Source: Alicyclobacillus tolerans (lineage in GTDB: Bacteria > Bacillota > Bacilli > Alicyclobacillales > Alicyclobacillaceae). Taken from it: a DNA stretch of 64,000 nucleotides. Below are positions 42,218-51,122 of this stretch, one piece after another. A program made the translations under genes and the position numbers. The number at the start of each line of letters is the position of its first letter. Positions within the stretch are counted from its first letter, which is position 1. The notes under the pieces were generated by a model. The model searched no databases and was not told where the DNA came from. It saw only the letters and a list, made by a program, of their open reading frames with translations. The stretch covers positions 1-64,000 of the forward strand of contig NZ_JXBW01000002.1 of the NCBI RefSeq assembly GCF_001447355.1. The letters run 5' to 3'.

Positions 42218-43579
42218 TCAGACCAAGAATGCTTGGCGTGATCGCAATAAGGCAAAAGCCGCCGCCTCGCCGCTACGCACCGCCCCTTCGAGACAGGCAG
42301 GCCAGTCTGTGCGCGTCCAATCCCCGGCCAAGAAGAGGCCTGTCATGGGCGTCACCGGTTGCGGGCGCAAATGCCATGTACCAGGTTCGGCGAGAAACGT
42401 CGCCTTCGGCTGCCAAACGACTTTCGCGGCAAGCAGTTTGGCATCGCGTGCGTCTTTGCACGCTTTGCCGATGGCATCTTGCACGCCGCGGATAATTTCT
42501 TGATGCGTCCAATCGCGGAATCGATCCGCAGCCGAGATCGAAACGGATAACCAGCGCCCGTCTTGTCCCGAATCGGGCAGCAAGCGACCGCGGTTAAACA
42601 CGAACATGCCATCAAAGTCGGTCGCGGCAAACACGTCCTCGGCCAAAACTTGACGGTCATAGTTGAGAAACACATTGAGGATGGGGCTCCAACGCAATTT
42701 TGCAATGCCGCGAAACGGCTCTTTTCCTGCCCAGTCGTCTGGCAACATACGGAGTAAAGCATCATGTGGAACCGTGGAAACGACTTGCTCCGTCGCGACG
42801 AACGAACCGTCGCGCAGAGCTAGACCACACACCTTGTTCTCTGCAACCTGCACTCGTTCCACATACGTCGAATAGCGGATGGTCACGCCCCGTGCAACCA
42901 AGCGATCGATGGCGTCGCGTGCGAGATCGCCAAGGGGCCGCGTAAACAAGCCTAGCCGCGCGGGCTGCCACCCACGCATAAAGCCGATGTGAAACGAATG
43001 GGCGGCCAAACCAGCACTGATCTCACCAGCGTGGCCGTTTAAAATCGCCGTCCCAACCAAATCCCACACCAAACGAATGGCTGTATCCGATTGTCCTGTG
43101 GTCTGAAGCCACTTGGCGAAACTTACGGCATCCAGCTTTTCGGCCCGTGGTCGCATAAAGGCGAGCGCACCCGCAAGCGTCGACACGCGCTCGCTCGGAG
43201 ACAAGTGCCCGTAAGCCAACAGCGCGGGCAACAAATGCAACGGCCCTACAAGGCGTCTGCTGGCGATGCGATACATCTGCCCATCGTGGTAGACAGGAAT
43301 GTCAAGCAAAGGCTGCAGCCGATAGCCGCTACGTACGTCGAGGTGCTTCAACAACGCAATGAATCGATCACAGCACCCCAACAGCACGTGTTGACCGTTG
43401 TCCAATGCGAGTCCAGTTTCGCGATCGACAAAGGAAAACGCGCGCCCTCCTGGATAGGGCGTGCGTTCGAGTAGCACAATGCGCTTAGGATCTATGCCCT
43501 TGGATAGTAAGGCCTCGGCAGTTGCAATCCCTGCCCATCCCGCACCGATGATGACTATACTGTCGCTGATGCGTTCCAT
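42218..43579 (-). CDS. hpnE: Hydroxysqualene dehydroxylase
   Basis: 453 residues of the FAD-dependent phytoene-desaturase-like amine oxidase fold. Dinucleotide motif IVIIGAGWAGIATAE, then LERTPYPGGRAFSF and DNGQHVLLGCC, and a C-terminal FLAGDWTRTDWPACLEGAVRSGEAAA FAD motif. In the HpnCDE route it reduces hydroxysqualene to squalene. The ATG at 43579 overlaps the end of hpnD by 25 nt; a GTG at 43591 is possible. Last gene of the hopanoid run. Confidence 0.92.
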   Translation of the reverse strand: MERISDSIVIIGAGWAGIATAEALLSKGIDPKRIVLLERTPYPGGRAFSFVDRETGLALDNGQHVLLGCCDRFIALLKHLDVRSGYRLQPLLDIPVYHDGQMYRIASRRLVGPLHLLPALLAYGHLSPSERVSTLAGALAFMRPRAEKLDAVSFAKWLQTTGQSDTAIRLVWDLVGTAILNGHAGEISAGLAAHSFHIGFMRGWQPARLGLFTRPLGDLARDAIDRLVARGVTIRYSTYVERVQVAENKVCGLALRDGSFVATEQVVSTVPHDALLRMLPDDWAGKEPFRGIAKLRWSPILNVFLNYDRQVLAEDVFAATDFDGMFVFNRGRLLPDSGQDGRWLSVSISAADRFRDWTHQEIIRGVQDAIGKACKDARDAKLLAAKVVWQPKATFLAEPGTWHLRPQPVTPMTGLFLAGDWTRTDWPACLEGAVRSGEAAAFALLRSRQAFLV

Positions 43580-44415
43580 AACACACCCCACACCAAGCGC
43601 AATTTACGCGAACTGGATAACGCAATTCGGCGATCAAACACATTGAACCGACTCTCTTCTATCTTCGTCAATAATTCGCGATACATGAGAAACAGCATGC
43701 GCAAACAGCGAAGACTGTCCTCCTCAACCAGCGGGAACAGCCCTTTGGCTCGTTCATAGTACATCTCAGCCCGCTCGGCCTGCTCGCGCATCAGCGCCAG
43801 AAAGCCAGGCGTCAGACGTTTTAATCGTAGATCGTCAATCGTATAACCATGCCTGGCGAGCTCTTCAGAAGGCAAATACACGCGATCGCGCTCGATGTCC
43901 TCGCCAAGATCGCGAAGGATGTTGGTCAACTGCAACGCGCGCCCCATGTCCCGCGCCAAGGAAAGGGCTTTGGGATCGCGATAGCCAAAAATGTGGACAC
44001 ACATGATGCCGACCGTTCCTGCAACGTAGTCGCAGTATTGTTCAAGCTCCGCCATGGTTTGCAGGCGAACCGCGCGCATATCGATACGCATGCCCTGCAC
44101 CATATCGTGAAACGGCTGTATGGGGAGTTGAAACCGCCGGACGGCGTCGCCCAATGCCAAGACGACCGGATGGTCTGAGCTTTGATAGCCGTCGGCAAAG
44201 GCTTGCTCGACGATGTGTTCCGCCATCGCGAGATGCGCCTCGGCTTCCTCACCCTCGTAGTCATCGACTGCGTCGTCGCAAATGCGACTCCAGGCATAAA
44301 TCGCGTACATCGCGAGGCGCTTGTGTATAGGCAAAAGACGCATGCCGGAATAAAACGAGCTTCCAGCTTGGCGGGTCAGCTTTGTGCAGTGTTGATAGGC
44401 CTGGTCGATGTTCAT
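43555..44415 (-). CDS. hpnD: Presqualene diphosphate synthase
   Basis: 286 residues from ATG 44415, overlapping the hpnC stop as ATGA. Trans-isoprenyl head-to-head synthase fold: first Asp-rich motif CDDAVDDYE (Asp47, Asp48, Asp51, Asp52), second NILRDLGEDIERDRVYLP. It condenses two farnesyl diphosphates to presqualene diphosphate. The longer upstream reading frame is inside hpnC and not used. Confidence 0.93.
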   Translation of the reverse strand: MNIDQAYQHCTKLTRQAGSSFYSGMRLLPIHKRLAMYAIYAWSRICDDAVDDYEGEEAEAHLAMAEHIVEQAFADGYQSSDHPVVLALGDAVRRFQLPIQPFHDMVQGMRIDMRAVRLQTMAELEQYCDYVAGTVGIMCVHIFGYRDPKALSLARDMGRALQLTNILRDLGEDIERDRVYLPSEELARHGYTIDDLRLKRLTPGFLALMREQAERAEMYYERAKGLFPLVEEDSLRCLRMLFLMYRELLTKIEESRFNVFDRRIALSSSRKLRLVWGVLWNASATV

Positions 44416-45293
44416 CCGGGAGCCACCCCTCGTTGCGCGAAGCCCATGAAGGCTCGCATCGCAATACGTAGCTTTTGGCCGCTTGTCACCACCGGTCGAC
44501 GTACAAACGGATCGTAATTTTGGCGGCGCAACGCTTCCAGAACAGCTTCGCCGCCGAGCCGATAAAGGCGCAACTGTAGCCCGAGTCGCTGCGGCACCAA
44601 ACGCTCCAGGCGAGCCCCCTGTGTAAACCACTCGGCTGTGCGCTCGACCTCAAACTTGATGCAGGCACGCACACCATCTGTCATTCGAGCCTGGCGGATA
44701 TCTTCCAAAGAGGCCCCGAATGACTCGAGATCCGCCTTCGGTACATAAATCCTACCATTCTTCAAATCGCGATGAATATCTTGAAGGTGATTCGCGACTT
44801 GTAAGGCTGTGCATGTGTAATCGGACAATGCGGCACGCTCCTCGTCGCAGCAGCCAAAGACGCCAAGCACGAGACGGCCCACGGGATCCGCCGAATACCG
44901 GCAATAATCCCGCAGGTCGTCCCAGGTCTCGTATGTCGCTTGGCGCTGATCTCGCCGATTGGCTTCAATCAGACGCAGGAACGGATCCATCGGCAGCCCG
45001 CACGCTTCGATCGTGTGTTGCAAGGCTCGAAAAACGGGCGTCTGCGGCGTGCCACCGTACGCTCGCCGCAGTTCTTCTTCGTACGCATCGAGGGCCGCCA
45101 GCCGATCCCCTTTCAGTTCGTCACCGAGATCGTCCACGCCGCGACAAAATGCATAAATAGAACAAAAGTGCGGACGAAGCTCGCGCGGGACAAAGAGCGA
45201 GACGACTGAAAAGTTCTCGTAATGACTGGCCGTCAAGCGCGCACACACCTCGAAATCAGCTCGCAAACCGACTGGGACCGACTGCATCGCCAT
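44412..45293 (-). CDS. hpnC: Hydroxysqualene synthase
   Basis: 293 residues, squalene/phytoene synthase fold. First Asp motif VDDLGDE (Asp54, Asp55), second ANHLQDIHRDLKNGRIYVP. HpnC converts presqualene diphosphate to hydroxysqualene, between HpnD and HpnE. Its ATG shares one base with the shc stop (TAATG), so the shc-hpnC-hpnD-hpnE genes form a coupled chain. Confidence 0.93.
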   Translation of the reverse strand: MAMQSVPVGLRADFEVCARLTASHYENFSVVSLFVPRELRPHFCSIYAFCRGVDDLGDELKGDRLAALDAYEEELRRAYGGTPQTPVFRALQHTIEACGLPMDPFLRLIEANRRDQRQATYETWDDLRDYCRYSADPVGRLVLGVFGCCDEERAALSDYTCTALQVANHLQDIHRDLKNGRIYVPKADLESFGASLEDIRQARMTDGVRACIKFEVERTAEWFTQGARLERLVPQRLGLQLRLYRLGGEAVLEALRRQNYDPFVRRPVVTSGQKLRIAMRAFMGFAQRGVAPG

Positions 45294-47194
45294 TACCTCG
45301 TCAACCTGCCCAAGGCATCTTTGTAGCGACCGAGTGCCATAACGGGAAAGATGTGTCGATAAAGCGTATAGCCCAGGTAAAAGTCTCCGGGGAAGCCCGT
45401 TCCGGTGTAGTACGGTTCATCCCAACCGCCATCCGGCCGCTGCGTGCGCACGAGGTATGCGACGCCGCGCGAAACCGCGTCCGCTTGCACACGCCCACCG
45501 GCAATCAAGGCCATGAGCGCCCAAGCAGTCTGTGATGGCGTGCTCGGCCCCACTCCGGCAAAGCGCTCGTCGACATACGAACGACAGTCTTCGCCCCAGC
45601 CGCCGTCCTCATTCTGGTGTGCGACCAACCAGTCGAGTGCCTTCTGAACAAAAGGTTCCTTCATATCGACGCCGACCGACTTTAAAGCTGGCACCACGGC
45701 ACCAATGCCATAGATGTAATTGACACCCCAACGCCCATACCAAGAGCCGTCAGGCTTCTGTTCGCGCTTCAGATAATTCACTGCCCGCGCGACGACTTTC
45801 CAAGCTTCGTCATAGCCAAAACTGCCGAAGCACTCCAGGACGTGTGCGGTAACGTCTTCGGAAGGCGGATCGATCACTTCACCAAAGTCGCAGAACGGGA
45901 TGCGATTGGGAAGCTCCTTGTTGTTGTCGACGTCGTACGCCCCCCAGCCGCCATTCGAACTCTGCATCGCCGTCAGCCAGCGGAAGCCAGCCGTCATGGC
46001 ATCGCGCCGTTCCGCCTCGTTCGGCAGTTTCAGGCCGTTTAACGCCCAAACGACAACCGCCGTATCGTCGACGTCTGGATAATGTGGATTGTCAAACTGG
46101 AATGCCCAGCCACCTGGCTTCGCGTTTGGCCGCCGTACTGCCCAGTCTCCCTTCGTGGCAATGCGATGGTCGAGAAGCCACTGTCCCGCTTTGACCAGAG
46201 CAGGCTCGTCTGGAGCTAGACCGGCTGCTCGCAGTGCGAGAATGGAAAGTCCCGTATCCCATACTGGGGAAATCGAAGCTTGGAACATCCATCCGCCGTA
46301 TTCCAACTCTAGTCCATAGAGTTCGAGTCCCTCCCACCCCTTGATAAACGCAGGATGGCTGGTCATATTCATGACTTTTAGGGCAAGTAAGGCATAAAAC
46401 CATGGCGGCTGAATGCCACCCCAACTACCATCGCCAGCCTGATGCTCGATCAGCCATTCGATGGCACGCTGCTCGGCAGCCTTGCGAAATGGATGAAACG
46501 ATCCATTCTGGTATCCTTGCAGTAACTTATCGATGGATAAAAAGAGGCTTGAATTGCCGCCTTTGGCCGCGCGCCGACGGGGAGGCACGTTGGTCTCAAA
46601 CAACTCAGGCACCTTGGCGTGCGCAGGCAACGGGAATACCGCGCGGCGGCTCATCACAATGGTGAGTGCGACAATTGTCGGCCTCGCCCACGAACCGAAA
46701 TCATAGATATTCAAAGGCATGTTCTTGCCCAAGAACATGATTTCAGGCGGAACGACAGGCAACTTACGCCACGGATACTCGCCGACCAAAGCCAGCCATA
46801 AGCGCGTGAATACGCGGGCTGATTCAATCCCACCCTGACTTTGAATAAAAGCCAAGGCCTTCTGCATTCGTTCATCGTCAGGGGATAACCCAATATATTT
46901 CAGAGCAACATAGGCCTCGATGGTCGTGTCGAGGTCTTGTGGCCCGCCTGGGTACTGCGCCCATGTGCCATCCTCTCGCTGCTCATGCAAAAGATATGTC
47001 TTGATCTTCTCAAGGCGCTCTTTGTCCACCTTGCCCAAACAGTGACACAAAAGCACGTATTCAGCTTCCATGGTCACGTTGCTGAGCAAAGGCCCCCACC
47101 AATATCCTTCTTCATGCTGGCGGCTCAACAGGTACTCGACGCCGTTGTCGAGCGTCTGCATATAAGCTGGAATTTCAGCTAGTTGCTTGGTCAT
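45293..47194 (-). CDS. shc: Squalene-hopene cyclase
   Basis: 633 residues. The catalytic DVDDTA motif (about Asp374-Asp377) and several QW repeats (for example QEGYWWGPL, GDGSWGGIQ, SNGGWGAYD, EDGGWGEDC, PDGGWDEPY) are present. From memory it aligns without gaps over most of its length with the Alicyclobacillus acidocaldarius enzyme, which gives the taxonomic clue for the window. A monotopic membrane enzyme, it cyclises squalene to hopene and diplopterol. ATG 47194 follows AAGGGGG. Confidence 0.97.
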   Translation of the reverse strand: MTKQLAEIPAYMQTLDNGVEYLLSRQHEEGYWWGPLLSNVTMEAEYVLLCHCLGKVDKERLEKIKTYLLHEQREDGTWAQYPGGPQDLDTTIEAYVALKYIGLSPDDERMQKALAFIQSQGGIESARVFTRLWLALVGEYPWRKLPVVPPEIMFLGKNMPLNIYDFGSWARPTIVALTIVMSRRAVFPLPAHAKVPELFETNVPPRRRAAKGGNSSLFLSIDKLLQGYQNGSFHPFRKAAEQRAIEWLIEHQAGDGSWGGIQPPWFYALLALKVMNMTSHPAFIKGWEGLELYGLELEYGGWMFQASISPVWDTGLSILALRAAGLAPDEPALVKAGQWLLDHRIATKGDWAVRRPNAKPGGWAFQFDNPHYPDVDDTAVVVWALNGLKLPNEAERRDAMTAGFRWLTAMQSSNGGWGAYDVDNNKELPNRIPFCDFGEVIDPPSEDVTAHVLECFGSFGYDEAWKVVARAVNYLKREQKPDGSWYGRWGVNYIYGIGAVVPALKSVGVDMKEPFVQKALDWLVAHQNEDGGWGEDCRSYVDERFAGVGPSTPSQTAWALMALIAGGRVQADAVSRGVAYLVRTQRPDGGWDEPYYTGTGFPGDFYLGYTLYRHIFPVMALGRYKDALGRLTR

Positions 47195-47222
47195 CCGACA
47201 ACCCCCTTACACGTCAGTTCTG

Positions 47223-48224
47223 TCATTTCGAGACAGGCGCCATACCCGCTTCGCGAAACCATGTAATCGCCCGACGCAATGCGTCTTCGACCGAGGACTG
47301 CGGCATGCCGAGTTCCTGCACGGCTTTTGTCGCGTCAAAATACATTGGTTCCCGTGCCAGTTTGACACCTGCCACCGGCGCCCGTGGAGCCCGGCGCAAC
47401 AAGCGCGACAACATGTAGTCGTCCACCACAGCCACCGACATGGCGACCCAGAACGGGATTTTTGCCCGCGGCGCGCGGCGACCAGAGAGGCGCGCCACCA
47501 TGGCGACAAGATCGCCAAAGTGCATATTGCGATGGCCAAGAATATAGCGCTCGCCGCGCCGCCCACGCTCATAGGCAAGGAGATGACCCAAGGCGACATC
47601 CTCCACAGCGACTAAGTTCAGCCCTGTTTCGACGTATGCAGGCATCCGTCCAAGCATCGTGTCGAGGACAATTCGCCCTGTGGGCGTCGGCTTCACGTCG
47701 TACGGTCCGACCGGTGTCGACGGATTGACGATCACGATGTCCATGCCTGACGCCGCCGCATCCATCGCCAGTCGTTCCGCTAGCACCTTCGTTTTTTTGT
47801 ACGTACTGTACACCTTGTCCGGATCGTTAAAACCGTCCTCTTCCGTCGCCGGCTTTCCGTCGTGCCGCAACTTCACGGCAGCGGTCGAGCTGGTATAGAC
47901 GAGCCTTGGCCCGCCCGCGCGGCGCACGGCGTCGATTAGCCTGCGCGTCCCCTCGACGTTCGCCGCGTACATCACAGCGTCATCCCGGCGATCCAGCGAG
48001 TAGTGTGCGGCCACGTGAAAGACGGCATCAGAGCCGCGCACCGCCGCCTCAATGCCCGCGCCTGTCGCGAGATCGCCTACGCAAACGTCTGCGCCAAGGG
48101 CGATAAGCGGCTGCGCCCGCACGGGATCGCGCACGAGCGCCCGCACCTTGTGCCCGCGTTCGCGCAAAGCGGCGACGACATGGTAGCCGACAAATCCTGT
48201 GCCTCCTGTCACCAGCGCAAGCAC
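47223..48224 (-). CDS. hpnA: Hopanoid-associated NAD-dependent sugar epimerase/dehydratase
   Basis: 333 residues from GTG 48224 with GGGAGGG 6-7 nt upstream; the frame stays open much further but that part is antisense-like and overlaps hpnG. VTGGTGFVGYHVV is the Rossmann motif, YTSSTAAV plus YSTYKKTK provide the Ser/Tyr/Lys set, and LVAVEDVALGHLLAYERG is typical of HpnA. It belongs to the extended SDR family found in hpn clusters; its exact substrate is not established. It overlaps hpnG by 16 nt. Confidence 0.88.
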   Translation of the reverse strand: MLALVTGGTGFVGYHVVAALRERGHKVRALVRDPVRAQPLIALGADVCVGDLATGAGIEAAVRGSDAVFHVAAHYSLDRRDDAVMYAANVEGTRRLIDAVRRAGGPRLVYTSSTAAVKLRHDGKPATEEDGFNDPDKVYSTYKKTKVLAERLAMDAAASGMDIVIVNPSTPVGPYDVKPTPTGRIVLDTMLGRMPAYVETGLNLVAVEDVALGHLLAYERGRRGERYILGHRNMHFGDLVAMVARLSGRRAPRAKIPFWVAMSVAVVDDYMLSRLLRRAPRAPVAGVKLAREPMYFDATKAVQELGMPQSSVEDALRRAITWFREAGMAPVSK

Positions 48225-48841
48225 GCCAGTTCCCTCCCGATCTGCTGCAAAATCCGACGCGCGCGCAGAGCGTGCAACGGCAAGCGCAACGCATGCCCCC
48301 AAGTCCCGGGGTGCCAGGACGGCAGTTGGTCGGACGCGGTGTCGAGCACGACGCGAATGGCGTAAAACGGAACGCCCTGCGATCTCGCCGCCTGTGCCCA
48401 GGCAAATGTCTCCTGGTCCACCCAGCGAGCGCCCACACGAAGTGCCAGTTCGCGCTTGTCCGCAGGCGATGCAGCGATGCGCCCAACCGAAGCGATACCT
48501 TGGTCGGCCCGCACGCCCACCCCAACTTTGCGCGCGGCCATCTGCACGGCTTCCAATAAGGGCTCCGGCAAAGGAGCGATCCGCTCGACGGCGCCGGCAT
48601 CCGAAACCGCCGTTTGTGGCAACGCAATCTCGCCGCGCCGCGCGTCCGCGGAAAGTGCCCCGCACACGCCCACCCCCAACGCAAATGCCGGGCGAGCAGC
48701 CGCAAATACCTGTTCTGCAGTGGCACGGCCGCGCGCTGGACCCACGCCCGTTGCGATCACGCCCCAATCCAGGGCGGATCGCAAAGGACGGAGGGCATTT
48801 GCTTCAAACGCAAGTGCGGTCAAAACCAGTCTGGAAGCCAT
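48209..48841 (-). CDS. hpnG: Adenosylhopane nucleosidase (HpnG, phosphorylase superfamily)
   Basis: 210 residues. TGVGPARGRATAEQVF near the N-terminus and VDQETFAWAQAARSQGVPFYAIRVVLD (acidic active-site residues of the MTAN/purine nucleosidase fold) fit HpnG. It removes adenine from adenosylhopane to give ribosylhopane. The stop of hpnH lies 6 nt upstream of its ATG. GC content is high compared with neighbours, as seen in the Ala/Arg-rich composition. Confidence 0.87.
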   Translation of the reverse strand: MASRLVLTALAFEANALRPLRSALDWGVIATGVGPARGRATAEQVFAAARPAFALGVGVCGALSADARRGEIALPQTAVSDAGAVERIAPLPEPLLEAVQMAARKVGVGVRADQGIASVGRIAASPADKRELALRVGARWVDQETFAWAQAARSQGVPFYAIRVVLDTASDQLPSWHPGTWGHALRLPLHALRARRILQQIGRELACLRW

Positions 48842-48847
48842 TTTTCG

Positions 48848-49858
48848 TTATGATGCGAAGAACCAACGCACAAGCTTCCAGGTATCCGCCGGCGACACAG
48901 CCTTGACCGCGGACATCTCGTAGCCGCTGTGCATCATGCAGCTCGCGCAACGCGGGTTCTCGCCATAGCCGAACTCGTCCCAATTCGTCTTTTCCATCAT
49001 CTCTTGGAACGAATCATAGTGATCGTCCGTCAATAGATAGCAAGGACCTTTCCAACCTTTTGGGTTGCGGTTTGGCATCGCCCATGGCGTGCAGCGCAAG
49101 TCCTTTTTGCCTGTGAGGAAGTCGAAGTAAATTGGCGTATCGTAGAAGCGGATTTTGTCGCCAGCGTGTTCGAGGATTTCCGAAACCAGCTGATTGACCT
49201 CTTTGCGGTGGAGGAAGATATCACTGTGTGCGGAATCCACCTCTTCGTAGGTGAACGCGGGCGACACAATGCAGTTGTCGACTCCAAGATCCATCAACTC
49301 TTGGAGCAGTTCGGCCGTGTCCTTGGCACTTGCGCCCTTATATAAGGTCGTATTGGTCGCAACGCGGAAGCCTCGCTCTTTCGCTGCCTTGATGCCTTTA
49401 ATCACGATGTCGAAGACGCCAGCCCTCTCGACCATGCGGTCATGGTGCTCGCGTTTGCCATCCAGGTGAAACACGAACGTGAAGTTCGGATGTGGCTTCA
49501 ACTTGTCGAGCACGCGATGCAAAAGGATACCGTTAGTGCAGAGCATCACGAGCTTTCTGCGCGCCAGCATGCCGTTGACGATATCGACAATCTCGGGGTG
49601 GACAAGCGGTTCGCCGCCTGCAATGGAAACGGCGGGGGCGCCGCACTCCTCGATCGCCTTAAAGCAATCTTCCGCTGTCAGGCGCAGTTTGAGCACTTCT
49701 TCGCTTTGCCTGATCTTTCCGCAACCGGTACACGTAAGGTTGCAAATTTCTGTCGGCTCCAGCATCAATACCATGGGATAACGTTTGACACCTTTGACCT
49801 TGTTCTTGGCAAGGTACTTAACCATGTCTACCGTCGCCGACAACGACTGTCTTGCCAT
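48848..49858 (-). CDS. hpnH: Adenosyl-hopene synthase HpnH (radical SAM)
   Basis: 336 residues. Radical-SAM cluster Cys39-x3-Cys43-x2-Cys46 (CNLTCTGC), the GGEPLVHP SAM motif, and a C-terminal Cys group (CTPWAMPNRNPKGW, NPRCASCMMHSG) typical of HpnH. It joins the 5'-deoxyadenosyl group to hopene, the first step of side-chain extension. ATG 49858 follows AGGAGGGG. The 107-nt gap before fni may hold an internal promoter. Confidence 0.95.
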   Translation of the reverse strand: MARQSLSATVDMVKYLAKNKVKGVKRYPMVLMLEPTEICNLTCTGCGKIRQSEEVLKLRLTAEDCFKAIEECGAPAVSIAGGEPLVHPEIVDIVNGMLARRKLVMLCTNGILLHRVLDKLKPHPNFTFVFHLDGKREHHDRMVERAGVFDIVIKGIKAAKERGFRVATNTTLYKGASAKDTAELLQELMDLGVDNCIVSPAFTYEEVDSAHSDIFLHRKEVNQLVSEILEHAGDKIRFYDTPIYFDFLTGKKDLRCTPWAMPNRNPKGWKGPCYLLTDDHYDSFQEMMEKTNWDEFGYGENPRCASCMMHSGYEMSAVKAVSPADTWKLVRWFFAS

Positions 49859-49965
49859 CCTAATCCCCTCCTAGTCAATCCGCTTCGACGAATGAGAAGA
49901 TAGAAATGAATCCTGTCTGAGGGAACAATATCCCATATTCGGGGTCAGAAGCAAATTCCGGGCAA

Positions 49966-51078
49966 CTACATGTCACCCACAATCGCGATGCCGTCGCGCT
50001 GCTGCAAGCTCTTTAAGTACGCATGCTTGCCTCGCGCCGCGAGCCATTCGCGGAGCTTCCCGGTCACGACAACTGGCTTCTTCCGCAAATCGGCCCAGGT
50101 TCGGCACCCGGTCAAAACGAGCAACGTGCGTATCCCAGCATGTAACTCTTCCAAATAGCGATCCAATGCCGCCTCGCCATCTGGCTGACCAAGCAAACGC
50201 ACGAGCGGACCGGCAATTCCGACCGCCTTCGCCCCCATCGCCATCGCCTTGACGATCTCGTCGGCTGTACGCATCCCACCGGACGCAAAGACGTCCGCGC
50301 GATCGCCCACAGCGTCCATCACTTCGGCAAGCGACGCAGCCGTCGATAGTCCCCAGTTTTGCCAAGAATCCGCGAGTTGTAAGCCTCGTCGCCACGCCTC
50401 GACCGCAATAAAATTTGTTCCCCCGCGACCGCCAACATCAATTCCCCGCACACCGCACTCGACAAACTGAACTGCCTGCTCGGCCGCAATTCCCTGGCCG
50501 ACTTCCTTGGCAATCACCGGTACGCCTACGCCTTGCACCACATCCACAAGTTTCGCGAGCGCACCGCGAAAGTCGCGATCTCCTTCGGTCATGAACATCT
50601 CCTGGGCGACATTCCAATGCACCTGCAGCAGCTGTGCTCCCACGATGTCAACAGCCGCCTTCGCAGTTTCCACGTCCGTGCCCATGCCGACGTTCGCGAT
50701 CACGACGCCATCTGGGTGCACTTCCCGAACGACGCTGTACGTGTATGCGACTTCAGGCGAACGCACACCCGCGGTACCGGAACCCAAGGCCATGGCAAGC
50801 CCATGCCGACGAGCGGCTCCGGCAAGTTTGCGATTGATTTCATAGACCTCGTCTGCGCCACCGGTCATGGCGTTCACCACAATGGGAGACGGAAGCGTCA
50901 CGCCACACACTTCGCTCGCGATGGACACCTCGTCCACTGCCAACTCTGGTGCACAGCATGGAACGAGGGACACGTCCTCGAACCAGTTGGTGCTCGCCGG
51001 GTTGTCGCCGAGCGCGCGCACCGCAGCGACGTGCTCGACCTTGCGGCGCTGCCGCAGATCTCCAACCACTTTCGCCAT
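49966..51078 (-). CDS. fni: Isopentenyl-diphosphate delta-isomerase, type 2
   Basis: 370 residues. FMN-binding TIM barrel with RRKVEHV at the N-terminus, VVNAMTGGADEVYEINRKLA, ALGSGTAGVRSPEV, LLQVHWNVAQEMFMTEGDRDF (with the conserved His-x-Asn) and VIAKEVGQGI, GRGGTNFIAVE for FMN and diphosphate. It interconverts IPP and DMAPP. Sitting 44 nt after dxs and before hpnH, it links MEP pathway output to farnesyl diphosphate for squalene. Confidence 0.94.
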   Translation of the reverse strand: MAKVVGDLRQRRKVEHVAAVRALGDNPASTNWFEDVSLVPCCAPELAVDEVSIASEVCGVTLPSPIVVNAMTGGADEVYEINRKLAGAARRHGLAMALGSGTAGVRSPEVAYTYSVVREVHPDGVVIANVGMGTDVETAKAAVDIVGAQLLQVHWNVAQEMFMTEGDRDFRGALAKLVDVVQGVGVPVIAKEVGQGIAAEQAVQFVECGVRGIDVGGRGGTNFIAVEAWRRGLQLADSWQNWGLSTAASLAEVMDAVGDRADVFASGGMRTADEIVKAMAMGAKAVGIAGPLVRLLGQPDGEAALDRYLEELHAGIRTLLVLTGCRTWADLRKKPVVVTGKLREWLAARGKHAYLKSLQQRDGIAIVGDM

Positions 51079-51122
51079 GTTCCGTCTCCTTCTTTCTGTC
51101 GCGAACAGGGCCGCAGCCGTGC

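Noticed and set aside
48225-48767. N-terminal extension of the hpnA frame by 181 codons
   Set aside because: It overlaps hpnG out of frame, has Arg/Gly-rich nonsense composition, and a well-placed GTG with SD exists at 48224.
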